A stretch of DNA of 64,000 bases from Ariolimax columbianus (taxonomy: Eukaryota; Mollusca; Gastropoda; Stylommatophora; Arionidae): NCBI GenBank assembly GCA_036924085.1, contig JAVGWX010000006.1:40339246-40403245 (forward strand). Direction: 5' to 3'. The translations under genes were made by a program, and so were the position numbers. The notes beneath the pieces were generated by a model. That model did no database searches. It worked only from the letters and a program-made list of their open reading frames with translations, and was not told the origin of the DNA. Position 1 is the stretch's first letter. Each line of letters opens with the position of its first letter. Below, in pieces: positions 62,166-64,000 of the stretch.

Positions 62166-63011
62166 TCCCTTTGCGTGGTTTGTACTTGGATTTGTATCCA
62201 TTGTGTCTGTATAGCGTTACTTTTGGAGGGATACTATCTGGTGTTTGTCGCGTCACGTGCCCACACCATTTGGTTCTCTTATTGAGGTCTAGCACTGGTG
62301 TTGTACTTACTTGTTTCTGTCTCTATCCATTATTGTTATTCCAAGCATTCTGTGTAGGCCTTTCATAACGATTGTTACAATGTATCTTTTACCCTTGCTT
62401 GTCAATGCCCAATTTTGGCACTGATAGAACAATTTTGGCAAACGTATCGTGTTTATAGCGGTAAAAAAAGATCAGCAATAGACATTAACTGACTAAGGGG
62501 AGAAGGGACTGTTAGTAAGGGTCAGGTGAACGTATCCATCAAGACCCCTTCTCACTTCAATGTAGTCCTTTACACAAAAGAAATCATGGTGGACCTTGCG
62601 TGTCATATACGTCTGACCTCTCTGATGACCTGTTTGTCTTGGATGAACCAGCAGAGAGCGTAAGACTTCCGCCGACATAGATCGCAGGATCGTACAGTTT
62701 ACACAGGTTATATCTAACATCGCAAATATGAAGAACACGGAATAGAAAGTTATCACCAGCACGAAAAAAAATCAACTTTGATTTCTTCTCTTGCCAGTTA
62801 AAAAAACAAAAAAAAAACCTTCTGCTACTGGCACTGACCAAAAAGGCAGATCAGTCACTCAACGATTAATCCCATTGCTAGATGAATCCCATTATCCCTT
62901 TTATCAGTGTCCGCTAAATGTAATTACCCGGTTAATCACATTGCTCGGTAAATGCAATTTTCGGTAAATTTCACTGCATAGCTAACCATGCACAGTAACA
63001 CCATTCTACAG
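62166..63011. other. Unassigned stretch with overlapping open frames
   Basis: Two - strand frames (62493-62762, 62584-62841) overlap, and neither shows a family motif. 62160-62300 resembles an eroded LINE tail (HVTRQTPDSIPPK on the - strand). A short A-rich run lies near 62805. No gene called. Confidence 0.35.
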
Positions 63012-63115
63012 TACATTATATCGATAAAAAACATTTAGGTAACGGCTCAGTGACCGCACCAGGACCAACACAATACGACACCTACATAACGATGACAAGG
63101 CCTTCGTAAAAGACG
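63012..63115 (+). repeat. Interspersed repeat F, copy 5
   Basis: CGATAAAAAACATTTAGGTAACGGCTCAGTGACC, given here in two pieces (CGATAAAAAACATTTAGG and GGCTCAGTGACC), plus ACAAGGCCTTCGTAAAAGAC follow the family order. Confidence 0.65.
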
Positions 63116-63149
63116 AGAGGAGCTTAGATTTATTTAATATCTCCGGTGT

Positions 63150-64000
63150 ATTGTATAGTCCAGAAAATTTCATTGTCCAGTGAACTGCATTGTACAGTAA
63201 CCCCAAATTGTCCAGTAAAATGTATTGCACAGTAACCCCCCATTGTCTCAAAAAATACATTGCCAAGTAATTCCATTGTCCATTATACCTCAATGCCAAG
63301 AAAACCCCATTATCAAGTACACCTCATTGCTCAATAAAACCCCATTATCCATTACATCTCATTGCCCAGAATTCCCCATTATCCATTACACCTAATTTCC
63401 CATTAAACACTATTATTCATTACACTTAATTTCCCAGTAAACTCCATTGTCCACACCATCTCACTGTCCAATAAACTCTGGTCCATACCATCTCACTGTT
63501 CAGTAAACTCTTATCCATACATCTCACTGTCCAGTAAACTCTTATCCATACATCTCACTGTTCAGTAAACTCCATTGTCCACACCATCTCACTGTTCAGT
63601 AAACTCTTATCCATACATCTCACTGTCCAGTAAACTCTTATCCATACATCTCACTGTTCAGTAAACTCCATTGTCCACACCATCTCACTGTCCAGTAAAC
63701 TCTTATCCATACATCTCACTGTTCAATAAACTCCATTGTCCATACCATCTCACTGTCCAATAAACTCTGGTCCATACCATCTCACTGTTCAGTAAACTCT
63801 TATCCATACATCTCACTGTCCAGTAAACTCTTATCCATACATCTCACTGTCCAGTAAACTCTTATCCATACATCTCACTGTCCAGTAAACTCTTATCCAT
63901 ACATCTCATTGTCCAATAAACTCGTATCCATACATCTCACTGTCCAATAAACTCGTATCCATTCATCTCACTGTCCAGTAAACTCTTATCCATACATCTC
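63150..64000. repeat. 31/34-bp satellite, continues past the window
   Basis: The 31-bp unit CATCTCACTGTCCAGTAAAC plus TCTTATCCATA and a 34-bp variant with CCATTGTCCACA in place of TCTTATCCATA are interleaved from about 63420 to the end. 63150-63420 holds diverged ancestors (CCATTGTCCAGTAAAC types). The last ~250 bp are nearly uniform 31-mers, so the array grows toward the right edge. Confidence 0.95.

Noticed and set aside
62493..62841. Two overlapping - strand frames as receptor exons
   Set aside because: I looked for glutamate receptor motifs (SYTANL, membrane segments M1-M3) and did not find them; no splice sites fit.

Overview
This is a gene-poor, repeat-dense animal nuclear sequence. 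It has spliced genes with GT-AG introns, non-LTR retrotransposons, mariner relics, several tRNA-derived SINE families and long minisatellites. Nothing looks bacterial, viral or organellar. The mix of CR1-like, I-superfamily-like (RNase H bearing) and RTE-like LINEs suggests an invertebrate, probably a lophotrochozoan such as a mollusc. That placement is inference; no marker in the window settles it.

Two host genes can be supported. The first is a mitochondrial-type methylenetetrahydrofolate dehydrogenase/cyclohydrolase (MTHFD2 family) on the + strand. Five exons at 13597-29528 are certain. A possible transit-peptide exon lies at 11059-11321, and a good poly(A) signal lies at 30508. All six exons are phase-compatible and give 400 codons, with the family's YxxxK, VQLPLP, PATPxG, GRSKNVG and PVPGGVGP motifs. 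The introns carry LINE and SINE insertions. The second is the last exon of an ionotropic glutamate receptor on the - strand (48655-48931), holding the end of the ligand-binding domain and membrane segment M4. Its upstream exons were not found to the right.

Layout: 1-11 kb is nested LINE and SINE debris plus a CA tract. 11-30.5 kb is the MTHFD2-type gene. 31-32.1 kb is a 19/38-bp minisatellite. 34.6-37.6 kb is a LINE with an intact 969-codon reverse transcriptase-RNase H frame, bounded by 12-bp target-site duplications and inserted beside a decayed relative. 38.9-39.6 kb is a mariner relic split by a SINE. 39.6-43.9 kb is a second, frame-broken but longer copy of the same LINE that also has the endonuclease. 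45.5-47.45 kb is a mariner C-terminal relic passing directly into a 1.8-kb 35/85-bp array. 48.6 kb is the glutamate receptor exon. 49-56.3 kb holds four arrays (27 bp, 4 bp, 21 bp, 27 bp). 58.4-60.3 kb is an RTE-like LINE. 61.8-62.2 kb is a 164-bp tandem repeat. 63.2-64 kb is a 31/34-bp satellite that runs off the end.

Names used below. LINE-A is CR1-like, ending in a conserved hairpin and a TTAAG-type tail. LINE-B is I-superfamily-like, with RNase H and a (GAA)n tail. LINE-C is RTE-like. LINE-D is an unplaced LINE. SINE-1 has a GAA tail, SINE-2 is poly(A)-tailed, SINE-3 ends near TTATTCCTCAGC, SINE-4 carries the LINE-A 3' hairpin, SINE-5 is shared by 49.7 and 60.4 kb, and SINE-6 is at 47.6 kb. 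The most interesting inferences are two LINE/SINE partnerships read from shared 3' ends, a minisatellite that appears to have grown out of mariner transposase codons, and two neighbouring arrays made of consensus 5' splice-site sequence.
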